In this document: positions 1-6,997 of the stretch, piece after piece
Layout: each line of letters starts with the position of its first letter
Position numbering within the stretch: position 1 is the stretch's first letter
Origin: Actinomyces sp.
GTDB lineage: Bacteria > Actinomycetota > Actinomycetes > Actinomycetales > Actinomycetaceae
Direction of reading: 5' to 3'
Length of the DNA stretch: 18,605 nucleotides
Assembly: GCF_030530635.1 (NCBI RefSeq)
Contig: NZ_JAUMUL010000067.1
Coordinates: 1-18,605 of the forward strand
Notes under the pieces: generated by a model
The model's input: only the letters and a program-made list of their open reading frames with translations
Databases searched by the model: none
What the model was told of the DNA's origin: nothing
Position numbers and translations under genes: made by a program

Positions 1-689
1 GCCCGTTCATCCGCCTCGACGCGGGCGGTTCCCGTGGCGCGGAAGGGGGCATCGGGGTCCTTGAAGACGAGGTCCTTGACGTGGACGTGGCCGATGAGAT
101 CGCCCTGCACCGCGAAGGCCTCCTGCCAGGTCTCGTCGTGGGTGAAGGCGAGATTCGCCTGGTCGTACAGGACGCGGACACCGGCGTCGTCGACCTCACG
201 TACGAGCTTGGCGGTGTTGGCAGCGGTCTGGGTCATCGTGCCGAAGTGGTTCTCCACGCAGAGCACGGTGCCGGCGGCACGTGCCTCGGGCCCAAGAACC
301 GCCAGTGCCTCGCGCAGCCTGGCCCAGTGCGCCTCGTGCTCGGTGTCCCCGGGGTGCCAGGAACCCGCGTAAACACGGATTGCCGTGGCTGAAAGGATAT
401 GCGCGGCGTCGATGCAAGCCCGGAACTCGTTGATCCCCGAGTTCCATTCGGCGTCGTCGAGGCTATTGATGGATGTGGTGTAGGGGGTGAGCCCGATAAT
501 CGGCACACCCTCGCCGTCGGCGATGCGGGCGGCCTCGGCTGCGGCGCGCGGATCCGCCGTGGGTATGCCGCTGGGGTAGTCGTCCTGATAGATCACTTCG
601 GCGGCCTCCAGGCCGGCGCCACGAAAGAGGCGCAGTGCTCCCACCAGGTCGTGGTTCGGAGTGCCCATTGTGTGCCCGGCGATAATCAC
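1..689 (-). CDS. Sugar phosphate isomerase/epimerase, TIM-barrel (C-terminus cut by window edge)
   Basis: The reading frame is open for 229 codons from a GTG at 689 to the left edge, so the C-terminus is missing. The GTG is chosen because an AGGAG lies 9 bases upstream, inside the end of the VOC gene; the two genes are separated by only 3 bases. The protein begins MIIAGHTMGTPNHDL and shows features of the xylose isomerase-like / AP-endonuclease-2 TIM-barrel family: a VIYQDDYPSG strand early on, LCVENHFGTM in the middle (a likely metal-ligand Glu), VLYDQANLAF, and IGHVHVKD near the cut (His typical of a metal site). Such enzymes isomerise or epimerise keto-sugars or inositol derivatives in the cytosol. 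The Gfo/Idh, LacI and VOC neighbours support sugar or polyol catabolism. The exact substrate cannot be read from the sequence. Confidence 0.85.
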   Translation of the reverse strand, partial: MIIAGHTMGTPNHDLVGALRLFRGAGLEAAEVIYQDDYPSGIPTADPRAAAEAARIADGEGVPIIGLTPYTTSINSLDDAEWNSGINEFRACIDAAHILSATAIRVYAGSWHPGDTEHEAHWARLREALAVLGPEARAAGTVLCVENHFGTMTQTAANTAKLVREVDDAGVRVLYDQANLAFTHDETWQEAFAVQGDLIGHVHVKDLVFKDPDAPFRATGTARVEADER

Positions 690-692
690 GGT

Positions 693-1229
693 TCATTGCT
701 CCTTCGGGGAGGTCCAGTCGGCAGGGCCGACGAAGTGTGGGGGATTGGCGACGCGGGAACGGTCGACGAGTTCCATGAGGAGCCCCCACGGAGTGACCAA
801 GTAAATCCAACGGTTTCCGGCGACCAGGGGGCTGTCGGCACCAACCTCCTTGCGCTCGCCGAGGATGCGCACCCCCTCAATGGTCTTAAGATGAGCCACC
901 GCCGCATCGACGTCGTCGACGACGAAGCACAGGTGGTGTCCGCCCCGGTCGCAGTGTCGGGGATGCTCGGCGCGCTGGCCATCGGCCTGCCACTCGAAGA
1001 GTTCGACATTGAGGTTCGGGGGCAGGCGGAGCATGGCAAGGGTCAGCGAAGCATCGTCGGGGACGTCGAAGTTCACGGACATGTAGTCCCCATCCGGGCC
1101 GCGCTGCGAGCGGTAGAGTTCCTCGGCGCCGAGCACCTCGACGAAGAAGGTGACGGCGTCATCTAGGTTGGGAACGGTGAATGCCACATGGTCCACGTAT
1201 TGCAGACCGGGCATGAGCCGATCGGTCAT
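693..1229 (-). CDS. VOC (glyoxalase/dioxygenase fold) family protein
   Basis: This 178-residue protein has two beta-alpha-beta-beta-beta modules typical of the vicinal oxygen chelate fold. The first starts at VDHVAFTVPNLDDAVTFF (about residues 12-29, with His14 in a metal-ligand position). The second starts at GGHHLCFVVDDVDAAVAHL, and a near-terminal WGLLMELVDR supplies a Glu of the kind used as a metal ligand. The ATG at 1229 overlaps the stop of the LacI gene (ATGA) and has AGGAGG five bases upstream, which fixes the start. VOC proteins in sugar operons may act as lyases, epimerases or dioxygenases on a pathway intermediate. The reaction here is unknown. The open + strand frame covering the same region is a high-GC shadow. 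Confidence 0.88.
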   Translation of the reverse strand: MTDRLMPGLQYVDHVAFTVPNLDDAVTFFVEVLGAEELYRSQRGPDGDYMSVNFDVPDDASLTLAMLRLPPNLNVELFEWQADGQRAEHPRHCDRGGHHLCFVVDDVDAAVAHLKTIEGVRILGERKEVGADSPLVAGNRWIYLVTPWGLLMELVDRSRVANPPHFVGPADWTSPKEQ

Positions 1230-2227
1230 GAGATCCTCCTTGTCGATGAGCGGATGAGCAGATCGGGTTCGAGTACTACATGTTCGACCGGCGCGCCTTC
1301 CGCCACTCTCTGGGCGATGGCCAGGGCGGCGGCACCCATTTCGGCTATGGGCTGGCGTACCGATGTCAGTGGTGGGTTGAACGAGGCGCCCAGTGGTAGT
1401 CCGTCGAACCCGGTGACGGAGATGTCATCGGGAACGCGAATCCCGCGCGTGCCGAGCGCGCTGATGAGTCGGAACGCGACAAGGTCATTGCCGGCAATGA
1501 GGGCGGTAGGTGGGTTCTGGATCGTCCGAATCTGGTCGGCGACGGACTCACCGAGGTCGGCACCCGGGTCGGTCGCCGTTAGCTCGCGGGGGCCGAGGCC
1601 GCGCTGCTCGGACAGGGCGAGGTAGGCCTGACGCCGATCAGCTGCGGTGCGTGTTCCGGCCAGCCCCGAGACGTATGCGATCTCCGTATGGCCGAGTTCG
1701 TACAGGTGCTCCAGTGCCAGGGCTATTCCCCGTGCGTTGTCGAGGCTGACGGTGGACACCCCGTCCCCGCCCTCGCCACGGTCGATGATGACACCGCGGC
1801 GTCCGAAACCGGCGATACGAGCGTCGTCGGGGTACTCGTGGGAGTAGGGCGCGATGATCGCAAAGGGGGCGTACATCGACTGCATCGCCTCCAGGTAGCG
1901 GGACTCGGCCGCGGGATCATCGCCGGTGACGCACAGCACCAGCTGGTATCCGCTCTCATCCGCGGCCGCCGTCATGGCCTTGGCAAGTTCCGCGAAATAC
2001 GGATTGGTGATGTCGGGGACGAGAAGGGGCACGAGGTTTGAGCTCTTAGTACGCAGGGCCTGGGCGAGGGGACTCATCTTGTAGCCCAGCTCCTCGGCCA
2101 CGCGGAGCACATGCTCGCGGGTGGACTGCTTGACGGCATCGGGTCGCGAGAATGTGCGCGACACGGTCGATCGGTGAACTCCGGCTGCTGCTGCGACATC
2201 GTCAATGCTCGGGGTGCTGCTTGTCAT
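1226..2227 (-). CDS. LacI-family transcriptional regulator
   Basis: This 333-residue protein has the standard LacI/GalR layout. An N-terminal helix-turn-helix and hinge (about residues 6-60, SIDDVAAAAGVHRSTVSRTF) is followed by a periplasmic-binding-protein-like effector domain starting at VPLLVPDITNPYFAELAKAM. Later family segments include ALIAGNDLVAFRLISAL and VTGFDGLPLGASFNPPLTSVRQP. GGAG six bases before the ATG supports the start. The gene overlaps the end of the broken Gfo/Idh gene by 26 bases and the start of the VOC gene by 4, so it is translated as part of the operon. It probably represses that operon in response to a sugar or sugar phosphate. A palindrome over the -35 box at 3375-3386 is a candidate operator. 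The effector is unknown. Confidence 0.93.
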   Translation of the reverse strand: MTSSTPSIDDVAAAAGVHRSTVSRTFSRPDAVKQSTREHVLRVAEELGYKMSPLAQALRTKSSNLVPLLVPDITNPYFAELAKAMTAAADESGYQLVLCVTGDDPAAESRYLEAMQSMYAPFAIIAPYSHEYPDDARIAGFGRRGVIIDRGEGGDGVSTVSLDNARGIALALEHLYELGHTEIAYVSGLAGTRTAADRRQAYLALSEQRGLGPRELTATDPGADLGESVADQIRTIQNPPTALIAGNDLVAFRLISALGTRGIRVPDDISVTGFDGLPLGASFNPPLTSVRQPIAEMGAAALAIAQRVAEGAPVEHVVLEPDLLIRSSTRRIS

Positions 2228-3201
2228 TGCTGTCTCCTCGTCGGCTGTAGTCGTAAGCCAGCCAGATCAGAGACAGGGTCTTCTCGAGATCATCAATCGT
2301 CGGGAGGCCCTCAAATCCACGATCCAACCGCTCGGCGACATTATCGACGAACACGGGGTACAGCGGATCAGAGTCGACGTCGAACTCCGAGGTCTCGGTC
2401 GTTCCGTCCACCGAGGTGAACCAGGCACGTCCATCGGACCAGATGCTCGCCGTCCCGTGCACGCCGATACGGACATAGGAACAGTGCCGTTTAAGGGGGA
2501 GGACGGGAAGGCGTAGCCGGTCTCGATCGTCGCGATGTGCCCGTCGCGGGTGCGGATCGTCAGTGCGGAGTAGTCCTCAACGCCGGTGTCGTGCAGTGCC
2601 GAGATGACATCGCGGCGACGACCGAGGCCTTCTCGGCCTGCGCGGAATGGAGGAAGAGGTCCACGAAGTGGGGAGCGAGGTTGATCGTGCAGCCACCACC
2701 GGACTGGGCGGCGTCAAGCATCCAGGGGCTGGTCTCCTCATAGCGCGAAGGAGGACCGGCGATGAACTGCACCGCCTCGTACACCGAGCGACCGGCCTTC
2801 GACAGCCACAGGTCAACGGGGCCGCCACGTTGGACGAAGGGGATTGCGATTGGGACGCCGGCCGTATTTGCGGCGTGCTTGATCTCGCGTAGTTCATCCC
2901 GGGAGACACCTGCGGGTTTTTCGACGACGATCGAGGCTCCGCGCTCGATGAGAGCCAAGCAGGCCTGTTTCATCTGCGAGTGTGGAACGAAGACGTAGGC
3001 GAGATCGATGTCCGTGGATTCATCGATCATCCGGCGCCAGTCGGTGTAGGCAGGCGCTCCCCACAGTTTCGTCAGGTCTCGGACCAGCCGGGTGTTCGGA
3101 TCGGAGACTCCGATGACGTTGTGCCGGACGGCGATTCTTTCGGCATACAGGGGTACGTGCCAGTGGGAGGCTCCCAGCACAAGGGTTCGGGCCTTGTCCA
3201 T
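2202..3201 (-). pseudogene. Gfo/Idh/MocA-family oxidoreductase, broken by two frameshifts
   Basis: The ATG at 3201 opens an NAD(P)-binding Rossmann domain (TLVLGASHWHVPLY, then VVEKPAGVSRDELREI at about residues 92-107, the EKP motif of the family). It continues to GCTINLAPHFVDLFLH. The frame then leaves the family sequence near 2600-2606 and ends about 15 codons later. The next frame carries on with ALHDTGVEDYSALTIRTRDG up to a run of five C (minus strand) at 2495-2499. A third frame supplies the C-terminus (YVRIGVHGTASIWSDGRAW to the stop at 2202). Joined, the three pieces give about 330 residues, normal for the family. One missing base, or two extra bases at a repeated TC, explains the first break. 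One missing C explains the second. The product would have been an NAD(P)-dependent dehydrogenase for a sugar or inositol. The ribosome site is weak. Either a real pseudogene or sequence error. Confidence 0.82.
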
Positions 3202-3348
3202 TTGTCATCACCATGCCTTCGGTTGGTGCCGTGGGGCTCAGCGCACGGACCTGCGAGGGTTACCGGCGGCCGGGCAGGAAAGGTCGTACAGCTCGACCGG
3301 CCCGCGATCGCTCCTCTTCGAGATCGATTGCTGAGATCGGTTGCATTA

Positions 3349-3386
3349 AGGGTAGTCACGCTCCTCCAATAGTGTCAACACGTTGA
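3349..3386 (-). promoter_or_regulatory. Promoter with overlapping LacI-type operator candidate for the sugar operon
   Basis: On the minus strand a perfect TTGACA (3378-3373) is followed after 18 bases by TACCCT (3354-3349), a reasonable sigma-70-type pair. An inverted repeat TCAAC-AC-GTTGA (3375-3386) covers the -35 box. Size and symmetry fit a LacI-family operator. It would drive the Gfo/Idh-LacI-VOC-isomerase operon with a leader of roughly 140 bases. Promoter and operator roles are inferred from position and sequence only. Confidence 0.45.
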
Positions 3387-3609
3387 AGAGCGGCGGTCGC
3401 CGCGGGTGTCGTCGTGTCTCAATGCCGCATGCCTCAGCGAGGATCGCTCCGGCTCCGGCGATCACGCCGCGGCGGCGCGCTCAGTACGCTCGAGTAAGAA
3501 GGTGCTTGAGCGCTTGGTGTCGGTGGGCTCAGCTCAACACACTCCCAAACACGAAGAGCCGGCTTAAGCTCGCTAGGTTACTGGCACGCGTACGACAAGG
3601 ACTTGCTGG
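3387..3609. other. Non-coding remainder of a 408-base gap, with small inverted repeats
   Basis: No convincing gene is seen between the upstream end of the sugar operon and the HepT stop. The gap (3202-3609) holds the promoter described separately, then a 6-base inverted repeat GATCGC/GCGATC (3442-3447 and 3458-3463, 10-base loop), and a small hairpin GAGC/GCTC (3556-3571) about 40 bases past the HepT stop. On the minus strand that hairpin is followed by TTCGTGTTT and could be a weak terminator. The short open frames here show no family features. Confidence 0.4.
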
Positions 3610-3953
3610 CTAACGATGCGCGGCGCTGAGGAGCTTGTCCAGGCGCTGGGCCAGGTCGGGCAGGTCGCGCTGCGCGGTCGTGACGAGCACGTCAATGTCG
3701 ATCGACCAGTATCCGTGGATGATCCGGTTGTGCAGACTGATGGGGCGATGCCAGACAATCTCTGGATGGGCCTCGCGAAACCCCGGGAGACTTTGTTTGC
3801 CGCTTCGCCTAGTACCGTGTAGTTCCACATCAGCGCGTCGGTCCGCAGCGGATCAGCGGCGATCTCCTCGGTGCTGAAGTTTCCGATGACCTGGTGTATC
3901 CGTGACACAGCGTCCCGCATCTCGTGAAGGAAGAGATCGTCAGGCCGCGGCAT
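3610..3953 (-). pseudogene. hepT: HepT-like (DUF86) toxin ribonuclease, frameshifted
   Basis: The ATG at 3953 overlaps the end of the nucleotidyltransferase gene by 14 bases. The first frame reads MPRPDDLFLHEMRDAVSR and later ALMWNYTVLGEAANKVSRGF, typical of HepT helices. It then goes out of frame at CCCGGGGTTT (3778-3784 on the + strand is AAACCCC). The next frame restores FREAHPEIVWHRPISLHNR, IIHGYWSIDID and RDLPDLAQRLDKLL, and stops at 3610. One missing base explains the break; the joined length of about 114 residues is normal. HepT toxins are all-helical HEPN RNases with an R-x4-6-H-x-Y active site. The matching segment here is HNRIIHGY, so the usual first Arg appears as His even after frame repair, although a nearby Arg remains. 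The toxin is probably inactive as written. Confidence 0.8.
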
Positions 3954-4245
3954 AGAGTGTCTCCGCGTCGGCAAGAACCTGCTTTCGGATGAGTGGGTGC
4001 AGGGAGCGGCGGGAGATCAGATCCACCGGCCGTCCGAACAGGGTGGCGAGTTCGTCGGACAGGTCTTCGATCTCCCACCCTAGGCTCCGGCCGGGCTGAA
4101 GTTGGTAGAGCAGGTCGACGTCGCTGGAAGAACTGGCCTCTCCGCGCGCGACCGAGCCGAAAACATCCAGGGTCGCGATGCCGAAGCGCTGACACAATTC
4201 GCCAAGGCGCTTCAGATCAACGTCGGAAACTTCTGCGATCGTCAT
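3940..4245 (-). CDS. mntA: MntA-like minimal nucleotidyltransferase (antitoxin of a HepT/MntA pair)
   Basis: This 101-residue protein carries the nucleotidyltransferase signature GSVARGEASSSSDVDLL (about residues 30-46: GS, then two Asp two residues apart). A third acidic position is in GRPVDLISRRSL near residue 76. In characterised HepT/MntA modules this enzyme AMPylates a tyrosine of HepT and silences its RNase activity. Gene order and the 14-base overlap with hepT match such modules. There is no ribosome site before the ATG. Instead a TAGACT sits six bases upstream, suggesting a leaderless message. The gene lies 32 bases after the acetyltransferase stop and could also be read through from that operon. 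With hepT broken, this protein is a solitary antitoxin unless the frameshift is an error. Confidence 0.88.
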   Translation of the reverse strand: MTIAEVSDVDLKRLGELCQRFGIATLDVFGSVARGEASSSSDVDLLYQLQPGRSLGWEIEDLSDELATLFGRPVDLISRRSLHPLIRKQVLADAETLYAAA

Positions 4246-4251
4246 ACACCC

Positions 4252-4281
4252 AGTCTACGAAGTACTCCAACAAACCGTCAT
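4252..4281 (-). promoter_or_regulatory. Candidate promoter for a leaderless mntA-hepT message
   Basis: On the minus strand ATGACG (4281-4276) and TAGACT (4257-4252) are 18 bases apart, each matching four of six consensus bases. The -10 box ends six bases before the mntA ATG, so transcription would begin at or next to the start codon. No Shine-Dalgarno sequence is present, as expected for a leaderless message. The -35 box overlaps the stop of the upstream acetyltransferase gene. Confidence 0.3.
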
Positions 4282-4925
4282 TGCGTATCCGACTCCGTTT
4301 TCACCTCGCGCAGCACCCGGGCGGGCACGCCGCCCACCACGCCCGCGGGCACATCCCGGGTGACCACCGCCCCGGCGGCCACGATCGCACCGGCCCCGAT
4401 ACTCACCCCCGGGCAGACGACGGCGCCCGCCCCGACCCACACGTCGTCGCCGATGGCGATGGGTGCGGGCAGCAGCGTGCCGCGCTCGGCCACGGGCTCG
4501 GCGTGGTTGAGGGTCGCCAGCACCACGCGATGGCCGATCAGTACCCGGTCGCCGATGGTGATGCCGCCCTGGTCCTGGAAGCAGCAGCCGGCGTTGATGA
4601 AGACGTTGCGGCCGACGCGAATGTTGCGGCCGAAGTCTGTATGGAATGGGGGCACCAGGCCCAGCGTCCGGTTCACCGGCGTGCCGGTCAGGTGCGCGAA
4701 GAGCTCCTGAACCTCGGCGGGGGAGTGGTAGGTCCCATTGAGTTCGGCCGTCACCCGCAGGGCCTCCTGCATCATCTGGCCGGCCACGCCCTCCAGCGGT
4801 GAATCGGAAGTGATCGGCAGTCCCGCGGCCGTGTGGGCCACAAGGTCCTTCGCGTCGAGGGCGCCGCCGCCGGGCTGCATGCCCGACGGCGGCACCGCCT
4901 GCGGCGGTTGAGCCGCGGATGCCAT
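4278..4925 (-). CDS. Hexapeptide-repeat acetyltransferase (maltose/galactoside O-acetyltransferase type)
   Basis: This 215-residue protein matches the LacA/Maa/NodL family. The maltose-acetyltransferase N-terminal helical region lies at about residues 55-85. Left-handed beta-helix turns follow (FGRNIRVGRNVFINAGC, ITIGDRVLIGHRV, IAIGDDVWVGAGAVVCPGV, SIGAGAIVAAGAVVTRDVP). The C-terminal GGVPARVLREV is the usual family ending. A His in LATLNHAEP is the likely catalytic base. These enzymes move acetyl from acetyl-CoA to a sugar hydroxyl in the cytosol. The first ~40 residues are Pro/Gly/Ala-rich and longer than usual. The ATG at 4925 lies four bases after the dehydrogenase stop with GGAGG nine bases upstream, so the two genes form an operon. 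The acceptor sugar is unknown. Confidence 0.88.
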   Translation of the reverse strand: MASAAQPPQAVPPSGMQPGGGALDAKDLVAHTAAGLPITSDSPLEGVAGQMMQEALRVTAELNGTYHSPAEVQELFAHLTGTPVNRTLGLVPPFHTDFGRNIRVGRNVFINAGCCFQDQGGITIGDRVLIGHRVVLATLNHAEPVAERGTLLPAPIAIGDDVWVGAGAVVCPGVSIGAGAIVAAGAVVTRDVPAGVVGGVPARVLREVKTESDTQ

Positions 4926-4929
4926 CGGC

Positions 4930-5976
4930 TCAGACCTCCAGCAGGACCTTGATCTCGCGGCGCTCGTCCATGGCTTTGTAGCCCTTGGCGGCGGCGTCGA
5001 GCGGGATACGGGTGGTGAAGACCTTGCCGGGGTGGATCTCGTCGGCCTGGATGCGCTTGATCAGGTCGGGCAGGAAGCGGCGTACCGGGGCGGGGCCACC
5101 GTGCAGATGCACCTGCGAGAAGAACAGGCCCAGGCCCTCGATCTCCTGGTCATGGCTCACGCCCACGAAGCCGACGTAGCCGCCGGGGCGGCAGGAGGCG
5201 ATGGCCTGGTCCATGGAGACCTGGTTGCCGACCGCCTCGACTACGCCATGGGCGCCGTAGCCGTTCGTCAGTTCCTTGACCTTGGCGGCGCCCTCCTCGC
5301 CGCGCTCGGCGATGACGACGTCGGCTCCGAACTCGCGCGCCAGGGCGGCCCGGTCCTCGTGGCGGGAGAAGGCAATGACCCGCTCGGCGCCAAGCGTCTT
5401 GGCGGCCAGCACGGCGGACAGGCCCACGGCGCCGTCACCGACGACGGCGATGGTCTTGCCCGGGCCGGCCTCGGCGGCCACCGCGGCGAACCAGCCGGTC
5501 CCCAGCACGTCGGAGGCGGCCAGGTAGTCGGCCAGGCGGTCGGGATCGTCGGGCTCGCCGCCGGGCACGGCCACCAGCGAGCCGTCGGCCAGCTCCACGC
5601 GCATGTACTGGGCCTGGGAGCCGGTGTAGGAACCGGCATTGGCGCAGCGGGACGGGTAGCCGGCCTGGCAGATCTCACAGGTGCCGTCCGAAAGCATGAA
5701 GGAGCCGATCACGAAGTCGCCGACCTTGAGGGTCTTGACTTCGTCGCCGGCCTCCACGATGGTGCCCACGTACTCGTGCCCCATGGGGCGGTTCTCCACC
5801 GGCTCCAGGCCCCGGTAGGGCCACAGGTCGGAGCCGCAGATGCAGGCGGCGGCCAGCTTGATGACGACGTCGGTCGGCTTGACCACGCGGGGAACCTCCA
5901 CGTCCTCGACGACGACATCGCCGGGGGCGCGCATGATCACGGCGCGCATGGTCTCGGGCAGAGTTGTGGCGGTCAC
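4930..5976 (-). CDS. Zinc-dependent medium-chain alcohol dehydrogenase
   Basis: This 348-residue protein is read from a GTG at 5976, chosen because AGGAG lies five bases upstream. An ATG further upstream is possible but unsupported. Catalytic zinc ligands are visible as CGSD (Cys47) and GHE (His67-Glu68). A structural-zinc-like loop CEICQAGYPSRC (residues 100-111) has three cysteines where the classical loop has four. The cofactor fold follows with VVGDGAVGLSAVLAAKTLGA. Length and layout fit a cytosolic NAD(P)-dependent zinc alcohol dehydrogenase. It is co-transcribed with the acetyltransferase gene. A possible MerR-type promoter sits upstream. The natural substrate cannot be told; detoxification of aldehydes or quinones is one possibility. 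Confidence 0.9.
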   Translation of the reverse strand: MTATTLPETMRAVIMRAPGDVVVEDVEVPRVVKPTDVVIKLAAACICGSDLWPYRGLEPVENRPMGHEYVGTIVEAGDEVKTLKVGDFVIGSFMLSDGTCEICQAGYPSRCANAGSYTGSQAQYMRVELADGSLVAVPGGEPDDPDRLADYLAASDVLGTGWFAAVAAEAGPGKTIAVVGDGAVGLSAVLAAKTLGAERVIAFSRHEDRAALAREFGADVVIAERGEEGAAKVKELTNGYGAHGVVEAVGNQVSMDQAIASCRPGGYVGFVGVSHDQEIEGLGLFFSQVHLHGGPAPVRRFLPDLIKRIQADEIHPGKVFTTRIPLDAAAKGYKAMDERREIKVLLEV

Positions 5977-6022
5977 GAATACTCCTCGATTCAGGATGAT
6001 GCGGGCGAACAATCCGCATCGG

Positions 6023-6042
6023 TTGTACCTCACCCCCAAGGT
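6023..6042 (-). promoter_or_regulatory. Possible MerR-type operator/promoter upstream of the dehydrogenase
   Basis: The minus strand has ACCT, 8 bases, AGGT (6042-6027) running directly into TACAAC (6028-6023). Inverted ACCT/AGGT arms just ahead of a -10 box are typical of promoters bent by MerR-family activators, several of which control zinc alcohol dehydrogenases. The -35 box is weak and no merR gene is in the window. Confidence 0.25.
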
Positions 6043-6063
6043 TAGAACCGTCTCGGCACCAGC

Positions 6064-6088
6064 CGCCAGGTATTGCCAGTGCCTGGCG
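6064..6088 (-). terminator. Hairpin after the iron-transport ATPase gene
   Basis: Perfect 7-base arms CGCCAGG/CCTGGCG enclose an 11-base loop, about 22 bases past the stop of the ATPase gene and upstream of the dehydrogenase promoter region. There is no T-run, so it may be a weak terminator or an mRNA-stabilising stem. Confidence 0.4.
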
Positions 6089-6109
6089 ACACGCCGCGAC
6101 GCCGGGCGG

Positions 6110-6997
6110 CTACTGCCTCCTGCGCGGCAACGGCAGCACCAGGGGAGTTCCGGTGAGCGGATCCGGCGTCACATGCACCTCCAAGCCGAACACCTCCCGT
6201 ACCAGCTGCGGGGTGACCACCTCCCGCGGAGTGCCATTGGCCATGATGCGGCCCGCGCGCATAGCGATGATCCGGTCGGCGTAGCGGCACGCCTGGTTCA
6301 GGTCGTGCAGCACCGCCACGATCGTGGTACCCAGCTCGGCATTCAGTTCCCGACACAGCTCCAGCACATCCACCTGGTGGGCCAGATCCAGGTAGGTGGT
6401 GGGCTCGTCCAGCAGCAACACATCGGTGCGCTGCGCCAGTGCCATGGCGATCCAGACCCGCTGCCGCTGCCCTCCCGACAGGGAGGCGACCCGTCTGCGA
6501 GCCAGATCGGTCAGCTGAGTGCGCTCCATCGCCGCCGTCACCGCGGTCTCGTCACGCGCCGACCACTGGTGCAGCAGCGACTGGTAGGGGTAGCGGCCCC
6601 GTGAGACCAGTTCGTGCACGGTGATTCCCGTGGGCGCGATCGAGGACTGTGCCAGCATGCCCACTTTCCTGGCGAAGGACTTGGGGCGGAAGCCGGCGGC
6701 GTCCTCGCCATCGAGCAGCACCTGCCCGGAGTCGGGGGCGAGCACACGGCTCAGAGCACGCAGCAAAGTGGACTTCCCGCAGGCGTTCGGCCCCACGATC
6801 ATGGTCACCTCGCCCGGGGGCACGCGCACGCTCAGATCGGATATGACCGGGTGCTCGGGGTGGTAGGACAGGGACACGCCCCGGGCCTCCAGCTCACTGC
6901 GGCGGCCCGGGGCGGTAGCGGTCTGGTCACTGCTGCCCATGGCGGCAGCGGCCGGAGGGGACACGGCGCCAGCGCTGCCGTTCGCAGCCGCGCTCAC
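6110..6997 (-). CDS. Fe3+-siderophore ABC transporter, ATP-binding protein (FecE/FepC type)
   Basis: Read from the GTG at 6997, which overlaps the stop of the binding-protein gene (GTGA), the product is 295 residues. Walker A GPNACGKST lies at residues 69-77, signature LSGGQRQR from 173, Walker B VLLLDEP at 193-199 and the switch His in AVLHDLNQA near 221. YPYQSLL after the Q-loop and LHDLNQACRYAD are typical of the siderophore/heme/B12 ATPase subgroup. The first ~30 residues are low-complexity Ala/Ser/Pro. An internal ATG at residue 20 is an alternative start, and neither has a strong ribosome site. The protein energises the permease pair encoded on the other strand at 8074-10217 from the cytosolic face. 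Confidence 0.93.
   Translation of the reverse strand: MSAAANGSAGAVSPPAAAAMGSSDQTATAPGRRSELEARGVSLSYHPEHPVISDLSVRVPPGEVTMIVGPNACGKSTLLRALSRVLAPDSGQVLLDGEDAAGFRPKSFARKVGMLAQSSIAPTGITVHELVSRGRYPYQSLLHQWSARDETAVTAAMERTQLTDLARRRVASLSGGQRQRVWIAMALAQRTDVLLLDEPTTYLDLAHQVDVLELCRELNAELGTTIVAVLHDLNQACRYADRIIAMRAGRIMANGTPREVVTPQLVREVFGLEVHVTPDPLTGTPLVLPLPRRRQ

Noticed and set aside
399..1166. Long + strand open frame of 255 codons opposite the VOC and isomerase genes
   Set aside because: High-GC antisense shadow; no family features and no ribosome site, while the minus strand encodes recognisable, coupled genes.
3442..3463. Possible CRISPR or structured RNA in the gap after the sugar operon promoter
   Set aside because: Only one short inverted repeat; no repeated units, no tRNA-like or known riboswitch pattern.
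5032..6045. Long + strand open frame of 337 codons opposite the dehydrogenase
   Set aside because: His/Gly/Ala/Asp-rich composition typical of the complement of a high-GC gene; the minus strand has clear zinc and cofactor motifs.
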